DNA of 64,000 nt from Hydnum rufescens UP504 (taxonomy: Eukaryota > Basidiomycota > Agaricomycetes > Cantharellales > Hydnaceae), in NCBI GenBank assembly GCA_014904985.1, contig MU128977.1:1-64000 (forward strand). The letters run 5' to 3'. This document shows positions 10,682-22,969 of the stretch, one piece after another; position 1 is the stretch's first letter; each line of letters starts with the position of its first letter. Position numbers and translations under genes: made by a program. The notes beneath the pieces are model-generated. The model saw only the letters and a list, made by a program, of their open reading frames with translations. It was not told the DNA's origin and made no database searches.

Positions 10682-12104
10682 CAGGCCCAGTAGAGCACGC
10701 AGTAGAGTGCACGGCAGGGCGCACTCTACGGGGCACGACCGCTTTTTGTCCCTGGTGACTGGTGACTCTGTACAGCATATTTTCTTGATAATGTTACTGT
10801 ATATTCTCATTCATTTCAATTCAGGTATCTAGACTGTATTTAGCCATTAGAGTACCAATTGTTAGATGTCACTGATGTCACAGATTGCGTCATACCATCT
10901 CCAAACTTGTTCAAGTCTGCGGCCTCTGGTTCGCGGGTTTTGCTGGGGTCGTTGGTACATCTCGGTTACCGCAGGTTTGAATCAGCGGAACTTGGGCGGG
11001 AAGGCGCATAGGAGCTTAGGGGGCTATGTTGGTGGAATCTCCATGGATCAGCGGCCATCTTTTTGTGTACTTAGAAGTCAGAGTAACAGATCGATGTATG
11101 ACTCTTGGATGAAAAGGAAAAAAAAAAGAAATTGAAACACTACTGATCAAATTATCAAAATGACCCATGTGTCTCCCCCAGGATTTCGAGAATCAGCAGT
11201 CCCCGAAGTTCTAGTAATGTTAGATACCAGTCCGAGGTATTACTATGTACGACACCCCAGGGTGTGAACTCCGAATTCTTGGTACAAATCATGGCTCTTA
11301 GCTGCCTCATTCCCTCTCTGGGAAAAATGTAATACCCACGTACACCAAGCACCTAGGCTATAGTATTACCGGAGCCAAAGGCATACATGTGGAAATATAA
11401 ATAAGGAAGAAACACTCCTACCGACCTAGAATGGCGAGCCCGCGTCAAGTTTCCGCGGCTTATAATTGTTTCGGTGATGGATCCGTATGGGAAGGGGGGC
11501 TCTTTCTGTATCCGCGGCGGCACGATTTTGGAGAGTGGGTAATGCGTGCCACGGGAATTATCACAGCTTCCAGGTAGTATCAGCCGCAGGTGTCCTGGAG
11601 ACATATAGATATCGGGAAGAAAGGCGAAACATAGGCGAAGTATAGAGATTCTTGTGATCATTCCAGCCGCTGACTCGCAGCGATGAATGAGCTTACATGT
11701 GAGCATTGAGAGGGGTTGCGGATCTGACCTCGGTGTCAATAACTGTCCACACACGCCAGCGCCGCCTTTGCGGATATACCAGTCCCGTAGGGTAACCCCG
11801 GTGCGAGACCAGCGCAACGTTGTGGGAGTCCTTGGATTACTGTTTCCGAGTGGTGCACGGTAATTTGGTGGACCAGGTGTGTGTGAATATTTCTCCTTCA
11901 ACTTCAAGTTACTTGAACGTATATTGTATGCGTATACTGTTGCTAATAATAACACACCAAGTTCGTTGTTCATGCACCCAATGGCTCATTCTATTTCAAC
12001 CGTGCATAGCTTTCGTCGCCTTGTATTTCACGTACAACTGATCCCACGTGGTCAAAGGTATAAAAGGATGAGTCCTTGCGCAGTCGTACTCCACAGAACG
12101 AGAT
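10682..12104. other. Intergenic region
   Basis: No recognisable gene. A 206-codon minus-strand open frame (11973-11353) has no domain and unremarkable composition, so I do not call it. The promoter of the thaumatin-like gene should lie at the right end; TATAAAA occurs at about 12058-12064, about 45 bp before the start codon. Confidence 0.45.
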
Positions 12105-13864
12105 ATGCTCTTCTCCACAGCCACCATCGCCCTGGCCCTCGCGCTCTCTGCGAATTCTCGCACTTTCACTGTCAATAACGCGTGCCCATTTACCATATGG
12201 CCTGCGGTGGTATGTGTCTAGCATCGACTGAAATTCTAAAAGTCGACCTCATGTGTTTGGCTACAGTTTACTGACCTAGTGAGTCAAGGCTTTCGATACT
12301 ACGGGACCCTAGTCTAACTGGGCTTTGATCACAGAACGTCGGGACGGCCGTTCCTAACGTAGCCACCGGGTAAGATATCTTCATTTCACTCCGTGAAGTT
12401 AGGCTCGATTTGAACCAGTCTGGATTTGAACATTCTTCTGCGGGTCGTCAGTTGGACAGCTGCTCCACATACTTCCGTATCTTTCTCAGTTCCAAATAAC
12501 TGGGCTGCAGGTGACGTCATGTGTTTGAACGTTCTCGTGAAACAATCATTCTGATCTGAAAAACACTTCCACAAACATACATCAGGTCGTATTTGGGTGA
12601 GGGGATTACCCTCGTACATGACCGACCGATTACCAAGATTGATGTTTGTTCTTAGGCCCGTCGCAATTGTGACTTCTCCAGTAACCCTGGACCCAATTCG
12701 TGCCTCGACGGGGGTGAGTGCATCATCTCGTAAGAATGGGCCTTCACCCACTATCGGATGAACCATGTAGGTTGCAATGGTGGACTTGAGTGTGATCCTC
12801 GTAAGAGTGATTATAATCGATAGATGATGGATACTGTATGATTCGTTCGTATTTAAAGACACTGGCACCGGAGTTCCACCCGCAACTCTCACCGAGTAAG
12901 GAAAATGGAACGGTGACAAGTTACCAACCATTTACCTAGTTTTTTCAGGTTCACTCTATCCGCGTCCGACGGGCTTGACTATTACGATGGTGCGTCTTCC
13001 CTCATGCTTCATGAGCCTTTTACATCTATTGATGATCCGGCCATGACAGTATCCCTTGTTGACGGTTCGTGATGGACAATCGATCAGCAAAGCGCAATTA
13101 TGATTCACACCTCACGCAGGTTACAATCTTCCTGTGGCCATTACTTCTTCTGCTGGATGCCATATCGCCAACTGTCCAGTCGATCTTGGTCCCAATTGTT
13201 TGTGACTTTCTTTGTGAGCGATGCTGCCGAACTCATTTTGCATCATCCCAAGGCCCTGCGTATTTGAAGGGACCCTTCGATTCAACAGGATTCCCAGGTT
13301 ATTTCCCTTCTCCCCCCCCCCCTTCGACGGGTTCCTCATTGACTAGTCTCGATATTTCAGTTGGTTGCAAGTCGGACTGTCTCGTGGATCCAGACCCCAG
13401 CAACTCCCCTTCGTGCTGCTCTGGAAGCTACAATACCGCTGCAACAGTCAGTATTGAGAGTAGGGATATCGACTCGCTTTGATTGTTCTTTCTGTTGTCA
13501 GTGCCCATCGTCAGGTGTTGTGAGTGTCGCGAGTCTACGCTATTTCTGACCCCCCTCTGACTTCCACCGTCTTCAAACCTAGCCGTCGTACCAGTACTTC
13601 AAGTCCAATTGCCCCAACAGCGTTAGTCCACATATTTCCTGCCAAATCCCCCTTCCCCTTGACAGTCTAGACTCGCATTCCCTGATCCCTGAATGTCCTG
13701 CCTTAGTACGTCTATGCCTACGACGAATCTTCTGGCACTGCTCTCTGGACCTGCCCAAGCTCGTCGAACTCGGACTACACCATCACCGTAAGATTGACAT
13801 TTTTCCAAAGCAGAGTATTTACATCGTGCTCACAGAGTATCTCTACCCCCAGTTCTGCCCCTAG
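12105..13864 (+). CDS. Thaumatin-like (PR-5) secreted protein, 17 exons
   Basis: The spliced product is 253 aa: a signal peptide (MLFSTATIALALALSANSR) and a complete thaumatin domain starting FTVNNACPFTIWPAV and ending DYTITFCP. Family landmarks are present in order: SVSFSVPNNWAAG, GRIWARRNCDFSSNPG, CLDGGCNGGLECD, GTGVPPATLTEFTL, GLDYYDVSLVDGYNLP, GPFDSTGF and SGTALWTCPSSSNSDY. All 16 cysteines of large thaumatin-like proteins are present. My exons are 12105-12209, 12267-12278, 12335-12369, 12452-12510, 12586-12596, 12656-12713, 12771-12800, 12859-12895, 12949-12989, 13050-13064, 13120-13197, 13253-13297, 13361-13446, 13502-13519, 13583-13621, 13707-13787 and 13853-13864. They sum to 762 nt with phase kept throughout. 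Fungal members act outside the cell, often as beta-glucan-binding or glucan-degrading proteins; the activity here is inferred only. Confidence 0.92.
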
Positions 13865-14417
13865 AGTGTCATGTCGCGAGGCGAGGCGCCAGGAGTACGG
13901 TGGAAGTTCACGTGAATTTTGTCTATACATGTGGCGCATACGACTGATATCGATTCCATGCTCCTGTTTTGTTTTTGTGTGGGCGTGCCACATCCACGAG
14001 CGAATCGCCGTACCCGCAATTCTTTGAAATCCGAAAACTATTGCGCATGAGGGTACCTATGATATATTTTTTTTGTCTGTTTGTCAACTTGAGGGTGAAG
14101 AAGTTCACCCCCTCGATATTCTCCTTGACTGGAGGTTGGAAGCCGTGGCCCAAGATCAGATGGAAGGCCCCGCGTCTGATCTGATGTGCATTCCCGTAAT
14201 GGCATGGCCACGATACTACGCTCAGCCCCTGGCCTGATAGGAGGCCTTGCTGCACCTTAAAACGCCAGTAACACAATCCCGGTCATCCGGGAAAGAATTG
14301 CTGTATTGCAGAAAACCGAGTCAAATCTAAGATACAATTATGGTTAAGTGTAAGTTGAGTGTGCAACAATGCAAGGATGCAAATTCAATAAACTGAGATG
14401 GTAGTGAGACGATATTA
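13865..14417. other. Intergenic region between convergent genes
   Basis: This separates the 3' ends of the thaumatin-like gene (+) and DNA2 (-). Open frames on both strands overlap each other and show no domain. I see no RNA gene or repeat here. Confidence 0.5.
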
Positions 14418-17400
14418 TCAAGAAAGATCGTTCAGGACATCCTTCAGCATGCCTCGACCTCTAAGAATGCCTTCGTCTAGTTTTCCCTTTCGAGAAGGGG
14501 GCGCTGAAGACACGAGCGGCCGAGAAGATCGGGTTGAAGGTAACAAAGACGGATTCTGCTCAGGGGCTTGATTCGGGAAGCCATGGCATGTAGCAGCGTT
14601 AGCGGGGACTTGGACAATCCATCGTTTTTCACCCATAAGAGACAAAAACTGCGAAAGGAGTGGGTCGACGCTGAGCGTGGTTCTTGAACCAATGATGACA
14701 AGTTTGGAACGGGCTCGAGTAAGTGCAACATTAATGCGGCGCCAGTCCTTCAAGAGATCTCCCGTCTAATGACAAGATTCAATGAAATGAGAACTGCCCC
14801 CCATGTACTGCCGGGAATCAAAGATACTCACGCTCCCAGCATCATTGGATCTAACCATAGAGATGATGATACAGTCCTTGTCACGACCCTGACTCTTATC
14901 CGCTGTCATGATTTCCAAATCCTTGTGTGCTTGAAGTAGATGCGCTAGTAACTTGTTCTGTTGCCGATAGAGCGAGATGATTGCGAATCGAGTTTCTTCG
15001 ACCCCGGAACCGCAGAGTGCGCCCACGAGCTGGCAAAGATAGATACTTTAGTATCACTAAGATCGACTACATCCCGCGCACGCATAGTTCACCTGTTGTA
15101 TCAGTAGTGCCTCCCATTCGTTCTGTACTAGATCCCCGACACGAGATTCCTTGGCTGACATAGGATCAGTGTCAATAAAGATCGCCTTACAACTACATTT
15201 AACAAAGTTAGACTTGTCAAAGAAAAAAGTACAGTTGCTTAAACGAACCTTGGATGCAAGACCTTTTGGATCCAGCATTCTCCGGCCCCACAAGAGCCTC
15301 CAGCAGGATGAATATAGTCCAAGGCACCTGGATTCGGGAGAACAAAGCTTCTTTCTGCCACTTCTTTCGTGCCGCACTTGAGGCGATCCTTATAAATGAG
15401 AGTGTTGGATATAAGCATGATATCCTCGTTCATGCGATATTGATATGCCAGATCGACGACGGCCTGCGGATGGGCATCGCATAGCAAGCGGAAGAGAGAC
15501 ACTTCGAGGCCTTTCTTCTTCGCATCGCGACTGCGAACTAGGGGAGGTAGCTGGTGGTGATCACCAACAAGCACGAACGTATCCGCGAAACGCAAGGGAC
15601 CGATACAAGTCGGCAAGGTGATTTGAGAGGCTTCATCGACAATGCAGACATCGAACTTTCGACGTGAGAAAAGGGCACTAGTCATGAATAAATATTAGAG
15701 TGGAATACGTAGCCGAGCCCTGACACTCACTGATCTATGGAAAGACACGTGGTTGCAACCACGGGTGGCGCAAGTAGTCTTTTTTCAAGTTGTTGGATAG
15801 AAGTTGCCAGAGGTTTCGCCCCCAAAGTATATGGTTGGACCCCAGGGAGGACCTAATTCTGGGTTTGAATTGTCGTAAAAGGACAAGCGAGATGACCTAC
15901 CTTATCAGCTGGCCCAAGTCGCAAGACATCAATATCGGTCTCGAGCAATTTCATCAATATGGTGTCGACAGCCGAATGGGTATAGGAGGTTAGAAGCACG
16001 GTTTTACCATTCGCGACCAAGGTTTTGATGATCTCTGCGATCGTTGTCGTCTTTCCGGTCCCAGGCATGCCGAGAATAAGAGCGTAGTCTCGAGCAGCGA
16101 GGACTTTCTTCATAGCAGCCTTTTGGCTAACGTTAAGATGCCCGGGCAGTTCTTCCTCGGTTGGGGCTAAGACATCGTCAAAGTAAGGCGCATCTAGGTC
16201 CACTATAAGAGATAATCGCTTCACATCCCCTTTAGCGTAGAAGAGTTGGGCGAGATTGTCCCGGATGCGTCCAAGTCCAGTCGATAGCTCATCTTTATCG
16301 ATTCGGAAGAGAATATTCTGCTTGGTCCCTGGCTTCAGGGAGCCAGTCGATTGATTGCGAGTAATAACTCTTGAAGTTAGTTCGCGATCCAGGGCAATGA
16401 TAACCCGAGTGGGCTCCAGTTCGACGATGAAACCGCGACTCAGGGCAAGTAAATCTGGCTCCACAGATATCACGACCGCGTCACCTTTGGTAATATACCC
16501 GGTTAATAGAGATTTTCCCTTGGATTTATCTGCTATGACACCGGGGCTGAAGCGCTCGAAGGTGTATACATGCCGACGATTCGAGTTAGAGTAATCGATC
16601 TTGTGCTCGGAAAGGGGCACATGGTGCACAATGACCATGTCCGCAAAACATCTACCCGTTTTTTCGCGTGCGGACGCAGTCATCATCCAGAGTTCCTTCC
16701 GGAAGCGATTCATATCTTGCTCTTCTAACGCGATGAGAGATTCCCAGTGCTTGAAAAACTCGGTATGACGGACAGTGAGATGTGACGTTTTGCGTTCATA
16801 CAAGTCAGCGATGGAGCTTGAACGGTCTTCGACACCATCGACCGCCTAACGAAATATTCAGAATTACTGAGCGCCGGCACATGCTGACCCCTGACCTTTC
16901 GATACAGCATACAGGCGTCGACATTGTAGCAACGGGAACATGCCCAATCATCGTCAATCGTGGGCGGTAGGAACGGTCGGGGTGTGACACTGCTGGCGGC
17001 AGCACCGCGTGCTATGTCTTCAGATGTAGGTCCCAGCGCGGCCCCAACCTTTTGGCTGGCGTCTGGCGTGCCCCATCGCTGTATCATATACGAGGCTAGT
17101 TCGTTACGACCCAGTATCAGACCCCTTAACTCGTTTCGGGAAGCAGGGACCCGAGTGACTTCCTCGAATTGCGTGTAATACAACAACCCCGAGGACACCT
17201 CCACACCTAGAAGACGGTCAGGCAATTAATCCATCGCGGGAAAGACGCCTAGAGGTGACATAATTACCATATCGTTCAGACATAAGCAGAGTGTACAGCA
17301 TTGTTTGAGCTCGGTGCGCCGCACTCCCTTCTCTTCTACCAGTCTTGATCTCCAATGGCAAAGTCAATGAATGTTCTGTGCGTTTCAAACCATCCTCCTC

Positions 17401-19120
17401 GACAATGTGGGCCTGCATCGATGCATCCACCACACCTTTCAATCCGTACGTCGGGGACCAAATATTTTCTTCCACATCGAGCAAGTCAGTAAGTGCGAGT
17501 CGAGCGCGGATGGTAGAGGTGGTGCGCGAATCTGTCAAGTAAGCATCGTGCTTCATTCACACCAGGGGGATTGGTCACTGTGCAGTAAAAGGAAGACAGG
17601 GGAGTCGATTGTTGTACACACCCTTGGAACGCCACGGATAAATTTCTGGCTAAATTTGGCCAGCCCTTGCGCTCTTGTTCGCAACTCGACTCGAGCTTCC
17701 TCGATACCGACATCAATACGGACGAGCCGCTCAAGTCCAGCCCGAAGCACATGATCAATTCTCTCCTCGAGAAATGATGGCCCCCAATTGCCTGAGGCTA
17801 AGCACGATTGCATGATCTCATGAAGCATATTCCCCCAAACCGTCGCTGGGGTAGTCTCGTTTCCGGAGCGAACTAGAGTCGATATTAGAGGTTTTCGAGA
17901 GCATACCGAAGCGTCTGAGATCGCTGTTGCCGGAATGAGAATATCTGGGTGCAGTATGAGAATGTTCTGGCTGGATGTTAGGACGATGGTTGGTGTCTGA
18001 TCTGATTCAGAAGACGTGAAGTCTCCAATGAGGTTCACAACGTCACCACACCGAACATCGGTTGTGGCCCAATCGCCTTTGAGGACAGCTTTGCGTCGAG
18101 TGTTCCCGCGTTCATCACGTATATCGAGGTGCTGATATCGAGGGCAATGTCAGCGAACAAGGAGCACGCTAATACAGCAAAATTACCTTTTCTATCCTGT
18201 GATTGATTTCCACCTCCGTGACTTTCAGAATGACGCATCGTGTAGATTTCTTCGTTGCATACTCCCGGAAAGGAGATAGCTAAATGAAGATGTTAGAAGG
18301 ATATCACGATAATATGAGGTCTCCATACTTGATTCGAAGGACTGGACGAAGATTCATCATCACTGGGTTCCCATCCATCTGACCAATTTATACCATCACA
18401 CAAGATATCAAGATCTATACTTGCACTGGTGCGCTATAGAGATTATGAGAGATAGGTTCACTAATGGATCAACGAATACGAAGAGAAAACCATTAGGCTT
18501 ACAAGTCGCTTTAAAGATGACTGGAGCAAAGGAGTAAGGGACTAGATATGCGTCAGAACGAGTGTGCTGTTACTGGGTCAATTCCTTACTTTTAATGCGC
18601 GTGTGGGAGTATGCAGGGAAGAGGAACCGATATTTTTAGATTTCCGTTGCAGAGTCGGGAGGGCGTGAGCTCATAGTCCATATCGGCCCACACCACACCG
18701 TCGACCAGAGCCGCCAGATCTGGCGCCTGAGAGCCCAGAAGTGAGACTTTATTATGTGGGGTTGATGGCTATATAGACAGGAAATGGGCATACACAGAAG
18801 AAGCAATGTAATGGGACGCGTACCTTGATTTTGGATGCGCTGGATACACATGGAGTGGGAGACAAGGGCTTATTGTCGAGAGCATTACCGGAATCACAGT
18901 GCAATTGGGCGATATCCTTGTCGCGTCCCCCTCGAGTTTCAGGATTCGCACGGTTCACTTGGATGGCTCGCGTCCTTGTGCGCGATGAAGTTGGGGTTCT
19001 AGGGCCATGCAAACGAGTGTTTCGCGAAGGGAGAGATACGCTGACAGCCGAATCCAGATCTGAAAAGAGCGCGTCAAGGTCGAGCTCGTCCTGAGATGAT
19101 TTGCGTTTGAGAGAGGGCAT
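14418..19120 (-). CDS. DNA2: DNA2 nuclease-helicase
   Basis: This is a complete, intron-rich gene for the essential nuclease/5'-3' helicase that cuts Okazaki-fragment flaps and resects DNA ends. From the start at 19120 (MPSLKRKSSQDELDLDALF), the RecB-like nuclease core follows: the HEIMQ histidine (~17825), GVVDAS aspartate (~17430) and LPLEIKTGR Glu/Lys (~17350). Iron-sulfur cysteines are in CSRCYNVDACMLYRK (~16920). Superfamily-1 helicase motifs come next: Walker A GMPGTGKTTT (~16060), CIVDEAS (~15640), VGDHHQLPP (~15560), ADKSQGRDKDCII (~14890) and RRINVALTRARSKL (~14720). It ends at 14418. Many short introns separate the exons, for example at 14762-14828. It faces the CitE-like gene across a 69-bp gap. 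All nuclease and helicase signature residues looked for are present, so it should be active. The first exons are short and their borders approximate. Confidence 0.93.
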
Positions 19121-19189
19121 CGCGTCGCGGTTGTTTATCGCAATACCGGAAGCAAATGAAGCACACGATCTTCTCACGTTCGTGTCAGT
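19121..19189. promoter_or_regulatory. Bidirectional promoter between DNA2 and CitE-like gene
   Basis: Only 69 bp separate the two divergent start codons, if the upstream ATG of each gene is right. Both transcripts must therefore start in this gap, or overlap. No TATA box is evident. Confidence 0.5.
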
Positions 19190-20706
19190 ATGAGACCGAT
19201 GTACCAACTGAATCTGATAACAAAGCACAGTGGGAGTAGACTCATTTCTACTTCTTTATATGGCTCTAGTCTCCGACGCTCATACCTCTACGGTTGGTTC
19301 ATTCACATTATTGTGCATACAATCCGAAACTTATGGCATCCGTCAGTGCCTTCTTCGAGCCCCAGAATGCTTTCCAAGGCACTGGTTTCGACCTCAGATG
19401 CCATTATATTTGATCTCGAAGATAGTGTAGCCCCCAATTCCAAACCTCAGGCTCGACAGGACCTAGTCAAATTTCTCTCAGTACGTCGTATTTTCAAGCG
19501 ATGTCAATGCAAAAAACCCGGTTCCTGACGGTTCCCTAGGACCTGAAAGAAACGTCTATGGATCGATATTGTATTAGGATCAACGCTTTGGATACGTCAT
19601 TTTTCTCTGCTGATATAAGTCATGTTGTGCGTGTTCATACGTTTCGGTCTCGCTGCGCGCTAGAACGGCATACGTAGATTGAAAAATCTACCGTGAAGAC
19701 CGTTGTATTGCCAAAGGTTCATTCTGCTGCAGATCTTACCAACATTTCTCGTCATGTCCCCAGCAATCGCAAAATTAACATCATTGCCAGTGTGGAGAGT
19801 GCCAAAGCACTGTGGGCAATAGGAGATATTGCATCATGGCGCTCTGATAATATGGAAGTGGTTGCTCTTCTTGTACGTAATGCCCCAATGAATGGCTCTT
19901 GTCGGCTATCTGAACATGGCTATTCCAAGTTTGCCGCAGAGGACTGTGCGTGATGTCAGTGATTTTGATTTACGACCGTGTTCTGAATCGCTTGGAATGC
20001 AATAGACTGCGCAGACACTGGTATTCAACGCTCTCGTTCTCGGAACGAGCTTCTCTACACAAGATCTCGTGTTGTTGCCGCGGCCAAGGCATTTGGGCTT
20101 CAAGCAATAGACATGGTACTAAGTCCGAACTCGAGTTCTCACACTAATGTGTTGATTAAACATAAACCCCTCAGGTATGCGTCAATTACCGAGACCCCGA
20201 GTATCTCAAAGAAGAATGTGAGGAAGGCAGACGACTGGGATACGATGGGAAGGTTTTTGAAAATGTCCCCTGTGGCAAGAGCAATGTTTAACCATTTAGT
20301 TGGCGGGACAGCAAGCGATTCACCCCACGCAAGTGGAGACCATACATACGGCATTTTCCCCTTCGTCGCAAGGTACTCGCTCATTAATTTTTATTTTATT
20401 TCGTGCACGTTGCAACGATACTGATCCCACGTAAATTCTTTAGAAATTTCCCGGGCGGTCAAGATTCTAATACAAATGGATCGTGCCTGGAAATCTGAAT
20501 CCCGAGGCGCCTTTGGGCTAGAGCTAGAGGGTGGTGGAAAGGAAATGATCGATGAACCCATGGTGAAACAGGTGCGTACATATCGTTGTTGATATGTTGT
20601 GGATCAACATCGATTAGGTCAGCTCTATTAGGCTAAAGTAATTATTGCCAAGGCCAAAGTCGCGAACCTTTCGCTCCCAGACCTCGACATTTTACATCAG
20701 ACTTAA
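19190..20706 (+). CDS. Mitochondrial citrate lyase beta-like (CitE/CLYBL-type) protein
   Basis: Ten exons encode 328 aa: 19190-19292, 19347-19480, 19540-19626, 19678-19872, 19930-19945, 20006-20115, 20175-20252, 20312-20372, 20444-20571 and 20632-20706. The N-terminus (MRPMYQLNLITKHSGSR onward) is basic with no acidic residue, fitting a mitochondrial presequence. The HpcH/HpaI-CitE fold follows: SYLYVPSSSPRMLSKAL, AIIFDLEDSVAP (acidic metal-site region), CIRINALDT, VVLPKVHSA, ASVESAKAL (conserved Glu) and FAAEDYCADTG (metal Asp), then KQAIHPTQV. In animals CLYBL is a citramalyl-CoA lyase; the same class of CoA-ester lyase is inferred, but the exact substrate is not shown. Exon 5 is only 16 nt. 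Confidence 0.88.
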
Positions 20707-20912
20707 ATTTATGCCTTGGCGATCCTTTGTTGCCGTTGTAGAGTAATGTAAGCGAGATATTGCCGAGTATGATGTTCTGGTGACTGCCGAAATCTACCGG
20801 CCTGTTAAAAGACAACGGTTTATTACGGTTATTGATCTCTCCTTTCCTCCCTAACAGCGCAGCTCTCTCCCTCCTTCACCTACGTTCGTTAACTTGGGTC
20901 AACGCATCGACC

Positions 20913-21505
20913 ATGTTTTCCCACTCTTTTGTTATTGCTATTGCTAGCGCTCTCTATGTCCAATGTCTGTGGATCATTTCTAAAGCAATACGATGGATAC
21001 TGAGAACCCTCTGACAACAGCAATCGCGGCCTCCAAATGCACTCGCACTTACACTGTGAGGGAAGGCGACACATGCGATAGTATCTCAGCGGCTCACAAT
21101 GCGTCCACGTGCGCAATTATCTTGGCTCCACCGGAGGCATCATCTTGCTCACCCAACAATTTCAGATATCAACTTGCTGTTGTCAACCCTGCGATTGATT
21201 CGGGGTGCTCGAACCTTGAGATCGGACAAGTTCTCTGTCTTGGCACCATGGGGGCCGACTGCACCAAAACATACACTGTTGTCGCGGGTGATGTGTGCGA
21301 ATCCGTGGTTGGGGCGTATGGAATCGATTTGCCTCTGCTATATGCCAACAACCCGATTCTCGACGTAGCATGCGACAACTTGTACATCGGAGAGGTCGTT
21401 TGCGTCGATAACAAGTACAATGTGCCCTCCTTAGCCACCAACCGGACTAAACCGGTCCCCCCTCCATATGCCGTCCCCGCTCTCCCCTATTGTGACGAGA
21501 TTTAG
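20913..21505 (+). CDS. Secreted two-LysM protein
   Basis: Exon 1 (20913-20964) encodes a signal peptide, MFSHSFVIAIASALYVQ. A 56-bp intron leads into exon 2 (21021-21505), giving 178 aa. Two LysM domains follow: CTRTYTVREGDTCDSIS ... LEIGQVLCLG and CTKTYTVVAGDVCESVV ... LYIGEVVCVD, each with paired cysteines. A short Pro-rich tail ends it. LysM domains bind chitin-type N-acetylglucosamine chains, so it probably acts outside the cell on its own or other chitin. It may be a LysM effector or a wall-binding protein; the sequence does not decide. It has no catalytic domain. Confidence 0.88.
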
Positions 21506-21751
21506 GCGTCTATTTTATTAGGCATTTATTTTATTAAGATATGATCACTGAGTAGCTGGCACTCTAGGCCCCTCTTTCTTGTTGCTGGGATCCCCGGCTT
21601 CAGTCTCACCATTTGTTCATTTTTACCACGCCAGCTTTTTGTCACCTTGATGTCTTGTTGTGTCCCATGCTGCTGTGTATACCCTCTTGATTTCTGTCGC
21701 TCAGTGCAAAATGTCTTTGCTCATTTATCACATGCGTCACCGGGCCACACT

Positions 21752-22932
21752 TCAAAGTGCCTTTTTGATCATGATAAGAGCTAGGGGCGACTCCACCTCG
21801 ACTTGATCCGAAGGTGACTTCAGTTCGTCTGTTACACCCTCCTTCAGACGTCGCATGAACCGCTGTACGATATCGCCATCGGCATGGTCGCGGTCCTCAG
21901 GGTGCTTGGCATGGAACGTATGCAGGGCACTCCATGTCCGCAGATAATTCTCTAGCTCCCTCCATGTCATAATCTTGCGAAGGATGACCTCGCGCATCTC
22001 CTCACTGGCGCCCGGCGTCAGTCGAATCGCTGGATTCGGTCCCGTAGTGCTATAATGATCCCCGACATAATAGACGCGCTGGCCGGACGAGGCATCCCAG
22101 GAGGGTTGAGTGGGAAACGCACGGATTGTAAATGATCTTGAAGAATGCTTCGCCCAGGTTGTTCCCAATATTGGCCAAGGTTCCGAGTAGGAACAGCGCT
22201 ATACTCATCGATCTCATGAGTGAGCGAGGGGTACTTCGTGAGTCGGAATCGGAGTAGCACTGACAAGGCACCAAAGCAGAGAAAACCGATGAGGCAAAGG
22301 GAAAGAGAACGGCTGATATTACATTTCAATGGAGGCGTACCCAGAAAGCAGCAGACCCACCCCTCTTCAGGGTACGAGCAAGCTCTGGCCAAAGATGTTC
22401 ATAATCGAACCAATGCGCCGACTGGGCTGAGTCAATAAGCAGTGTCCATTAATCCGAAGGCCCGATGATGGGTAAGATATATGAAATCACCGGCAGTGAC
22501 CAGATCAACGCTCTCATCCTCGATGAAAGATAGGTCTTCTGCTTTGGCGTTAACGAACGTGAGGCGTCCATCCCCCCCGTGCTGCTCCTGTGCGGAGGAT
22601 ATCATGCCGGGAGACGGATCGACCCCGACCACATTTTGAAATCGTTCAGCGAGAACCGACGTCGCTTGTCCTGGGGGTGCAGCAGATTGAAGTGGTGGAC
22701 CATCCTGAACGGGAAGTTCAATTTACCTGTACCACATCCTAAATCCAGTGCCTTATCCCATTGAGTGGAAGGGGAGTCATGAAACTGATAGATCCGATCA
22801 AAGAGTGATTTTGGATACGTAGGCCTGGGGGTGGTGAAGAATTAGATGGCGTACAGTCAAGGGTTTCTTCAATAATCACCGAGAGTTCGCGTATAGCGCA
22901 ACTTTGAAAGAGGCTTTGGAGAATGTACTCAT
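21752..22932 (-). CDS. SAM-dependent methyltransferase (TMT1/CRG1-like)
   Basis: Starting at 22932 (MSTFSKASFKVALYANSR), the spliced product reads PTYPKSLFDRIYQF, then ALDLGCGTG, the class I SAM-binding motif. VVGVDPSPGMI and AEDLSFIEDESVDLVTAG come next, then AQSAHWFDYEHLWPELARTL after an intron. The C-terminal part has YWEQPGRSI and MTWRELENYLRTWSALHTFHAKHPED, typical of the fungal trans-aconitate/cantharidin methyltransferase-like family. It ends ALIMIKKAL. Near 22133 (GATCATTTACAATCC) the frame shifts by one base relative to the family pattern, so there is either a real frameshift or a sequence error. The product is probably a soluble small-molecule methyltransferase; the substrate is unknown. 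Confidence 0.8.
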
Positions 22933-22969
22933 AATTGATAAGCACAGCCGCCTCGGTATATGCCACAGT

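Noticed and set aside
11353..11973. 206-codon minus-strand open frame
   Set aside because: No domain, signal peptide or splice context was seen; chance openness is likely.
12386..12931. 181-codon minus-strand open frame
   Set aside because: It lies across exons 4-8 of the thaumatin-like gene on the other strand and has no domain.
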